From: Kiritimatiellia bacterium
GTDB lineage: Bacteria; Verrucomicrobiota; Kiritimatiellia; B70-G9
Direction of reading: 5' to 3'
Length of the DNA: 8,868 nucleotides
Assembly (NCBI GenBank): GCA_012961745.1
Contig: DTYT01000259.1
Span: 1 to 8,868, forward strand
Shown: in pieces, positions 6,781 through 8,868 of the stretch
How the letters are laid out: the number at the start of each line of letters is the position of its first letter
Numbering within the stretch: the stretch's first letter is position 1
The notes under the pieces: model-generated
What the model was told of the DNA's origin: nothing
Database searches by the model: none
What the model saw: only the letters and a program-made list of their open reading frames with translations
Translations under genes and position numbers: made by a program

Positions 6781-8868
6781 ATGCAGGATCCTGGAAAATG
6801 GAAAGCGCTCGCCGGCTGTGCGGCGGCATTGGCGCTGGGGGCGATATTGCTGTGGAACCTGGTTCCCCCCGGCGGCTTTCCGAGTTCCCGGTGGCCTTGG
6901 GCGCTGCTGCTGGTGCCTGTTTTCGCGGTCTCTGAATGGCGGCACCGCAGGCTGCTTTTCCGCGGAAGAGCGCACGCCCTGCCTCGGGACCACTGGCCGG
7001 TGCTGGTACTTCTGGGGGTGATGACGGCCTTCCTGATCAGCCGCGGCACCGAGTCGCCGACTTTCTATTTCCTGCGCTGGAACGGGACTTCCGGCGGGCC
7101 GGCGTACAAGGCATGGGTGGTGCGTCTTTTCCTCTACAGCGCCCTGGCGACGCCCTTCTTCCTGCTGGAGAGCGTAAGACGTCGCGCCTGGCTGATACTT
7201 TTCGCGGTGCTGGTCTATGGGCAGTGGGAATGCATCCATGAGTTCCTCGCCCGGACCGGAGGGCTGGCGCTGTACCGGGACGACCACCCTTCCTTCATGT
7301 ACCGCCTGTGGGCCTTCAGTCGCGTGTTCCCGCGGCTGGTCTATTACGATCCCAACTGGAACGGCGGTGGGGTGGCCACCTACCTGATTTCGTCCGGGGT
7401 GACCGCCATCGGGCTTCTGCTGTGGCCGGTGTGGCGCTGGCTGCCGGTGGAGACCGCCTATACCCCGGTGGTGGCTTTCCTGTTCATGGTACTTGTTCCG
7501 CTGGTGACAGTAGCCGCGGTACGGGCGGTGCGGGGATCATGGACGGCGGCCTTCGCGGCGGGGACCATGGCCCTGTTGGTGAACCGGTTGTACCTGCTGT
7601 GGCTGCTCCATTTCGGTACCTTGGGATGTTGCTTCTCGCTGGCTTTCAGTGGACTGCTGGCCGCGCTGCTGTATCGGGTCGCGGCCCAGGGGGATACGCG
7701 GCCCAGAGTGATTGCGGCCCTGGTGATCGCCGCTTACTGCTATCTTGTCTGGCCTCCGGCCGGAGTCTTCTGGCTGGCAATGCTCCCGGCCTTCTTGGCT
7801 ACCGCCCGGGGATGGAATCGGCGGGTATGGACCGCCTTGCTCGCGGCCGCCGCGGCAACCGCGCTGCTCCTGCTGCCTAACGTGGCGGGAGTCCTGGCCC
7901 ACGTGGACGTGGGGCATTACGTGGGTACGGGACAACGCCACGTCGAATGGGGCGAGCAGCTCTTGCGGGGGTGGCGCCGGCTGGCCGCCTATGCGCGCCG
8001 GGGACATCCGCTGCTGGTATTCCTGGGAGTGCTTGGAGCCCCCTTCCTGCCCGGCAGACGCCAGCGCCGGTACTGGACACTTGCCGTGGCCGGCTTCGCG
8101 GCCATCGCCGCCTGGGGCCATATGTGGCGGCCGAATCTGGAATTTCCGCGTGCGGGCTTCGTGCTTTTCTTCGTAGCATGCATTCCGGCCGGACTATGGG
8201 TGGGAGGGCTGCTGGAAGCCCGCAGTGCCCGGCTGGCCCCGCTGCAGGCCGCTTTGATCGTGCTGCTGGTTATCGCGGGAATGAATGCCGCCGACCTCTA
8301 CGAGAATCGGGGGATCGAGCGCTACAACGTGATGTCGCGGGAGGTCCGCGATTTCGTTGCCTGGGTGCGCGCCAATGTTCCTTCCGGGGCGCGCCTCCTT
8401 TTTGCCGGGCCGACCGTCCATGGTTACGGCGGGGGACATGTGGCGTTACTGCCCGCGCTCACCGGACGGGAAATGATGGCCTGTGACTATTACCATTTTT
8501 CAATGAAAAAGGTGGAATACGAGTACCCCCCCCGCGGCTACCGTTCCTACCGCAAGATGTTGCGCTTCCTGCGGTCCTACAACGTCTCGCATATCGTGAC
8601 TTTCCGGAAGTACTGGCAGCGTCGCCTGGAAGGACACCCAGACCGGTTTACTCCCGTCCACCAGTTCGGCCGCCCGGCGCGTCCCAAGAAAGTATACCGT
8701 GTCGAGCATACCCCAAGCATCTTTCTGAAAGGTTCCGGCCGAGTCAGTGCGCGGCTGAACGAGCTGGAAGTGATCCCGGACGATCCATCGGGCGAGGTGG
8801 TCATCAAGTACAACTGGGCGCATGGGCTCAAAGCGCAGCCCCCGGCGGTGGCCGAGCCGTTCCGCGTG
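6781..8868 (+). CDS. Large polytopic membrane protein with soluble C-terminal region, YfhO/GT-C-like, partial at right edge
   Basis: The frame is open for 696 codons from ATG 6781 to the window end with no stop, so the C-terminus is missing. Residues 1-500 contain about 10-12 hydrophobic helices; from about 502 the protein is soluble. A long loop at 160-200 holds RDDHPSFMYRLW (166-177) and YYDPNWNGG (188-196). This 'DHP..yR.W....P....Y.P.WN.G' style is what I associate with YfhO-like and 'PTPS-related membrane protein' families, distant GT-C relatives thought to act on polyprenyl-linked sugars. The soluble part has WVRANVPSGARLLF (349-style turn at about 528-541), TGREMMACDYYHF (561-573) and FLRSYNVSHIVTF, typical of the periplasmic region of such proteins. 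The start has only a weak ribosome binding site. It follows the GT39-like gene after 76 bases, probably in the same unit. Membrane topology is secure, enzymatic role is inferred. A run of eight C at 8526-8533 stays in frame. Confidence 0.7.
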   Translation, partial: MQDPGKWKALAGCAAALALGAILLWNLVPPGGFPSSRWPWALLLVPVFAVSEWRHRRLLFRGRAHALPRDHWPVLVLLGVMTAFLISRGTESPTFYFLRWNGTSGGPAYKAWVVRLFLYSALATPFFLLESVRRRAWLILFAVLVYGQWECIHEFLARTGGLALYRDDHPSFMYRLWAFSRVFPRLVYYDPNWNGGGVATYLISSGVTAIGLLLWPVWRWLPVETAYTPVVAFLFMVLVPLVTVAAVRAVRGSWTAAFAAGTMALLVNRLYLLWLLHFGTLGCCFSLAFSGLLAALLYRVAAQGDTRPRVIAALVIAAYCYLVWPPAGVFWLAMLPAFLATARGWNRRVWTALLAAAAATALLLLPNVAGVLAHVDVGHYVGTGQRHVEWGEQLLRGWRRLAAYARRGHPLLVFLGVLGAPFLPGRRQRRYWTLAVAGFAAIAAWGHMWRPNLEFPRAGFVLFFVACIPAGLWVGGLLEARSARLAPLQAALIVLLVIAGMNAADLYENRGIERYNVMSREVRDFVAWVRANVPSGARLLFAGPTVHGYGGGHVALLPALTGREMMACDYYHFSMKKVEYEYPPRGYRSYRKMLRFLRSYNVSHIVTFRKYWQRRLEGHPDRFTPVHQFGRPARPKKVYRVEHTPSIFLKGSGRVSARLNELEVIPDDPSGEVVIKYNWAHGLKAQPPAVAEPFRV

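Noticed and set aside
5949..7049. 366-residue open frame on the minus strand
   Set aside because: Antisense to the GT39-like gene and the start of the next gene; composition is rich in Arg, Pro and Gly with no domain pattern, a typical GC-rich shadow frame.
7537..8121. 194-residue minus-strand open frame
   Set aside because: Gln/Pro/Gly/Arg-rich, antisense to a long membrane protein with clear helices; a shadow of the coding strand.

Overview
The window is GC-rich (roughly 60-65% by eye), densely coding DNA from what looks like a Gram-negative-type bacterium: two predicted lipoproteins with lipobox-like signals, several polytopic envelope proteins, GTG starts, and 4-base ATGA overlaps between genes. 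I found no rRNA, tRNA, CRISPR array, transposase or phage gene. I cannot assign a phylum. The style of the GT39-like protein and of the last membrane protein reminds me of uncultivated GC-rich lineages such as Hydrogenedentota or Sumerlaeota and of the PVC group, but that is an impression, not a result.

Layout: two transcription units diverge from a gap of about 96 bases at 2794-2889. The leftward unit (2793 to 1, running off the left edge) has three genes joined by ATGA overlaps. First come two non-identical flippase-like membrane proteins of the LPG-synthase-TM/UPF0104 family, then a left-handed beta-helix (hexapeptide-repeat) acyltransferase cut by the window edge. The rightward unit (2890 to 8868, running off the right edge) encodes a beta-propeller lipoprotein, a small lipoprotein whose frame is broken at a run of seven G, a GT39/ArnT-like membrane glycosyltransferase with a soluble C-terminal half of about 350 residues, and a second large polytopic protein with a soluble C-terminal part that is incomplete at the right edge.

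Together the gene set fits a cell-envelope glycan or glycolipid locus: polyprenyl-phosphate-dependent sugar transfer on the outer face of the inner membrane (the GT-C-type protein or proteins), lipid- or flippase-associated membrane proteins, O-acylation of a sugar, and two exported lipoproteins of unknown role. No substrate can be read from the sequence. The most checkable anomaly is the frameshifted small lipoprotein at 3830-4257. One extra G in the 3977-3983 run would restore a continuous protein of 142 residues, so the lesion is a sequencing or assembly indel, a recent mutation, or slippage-controlled expression.
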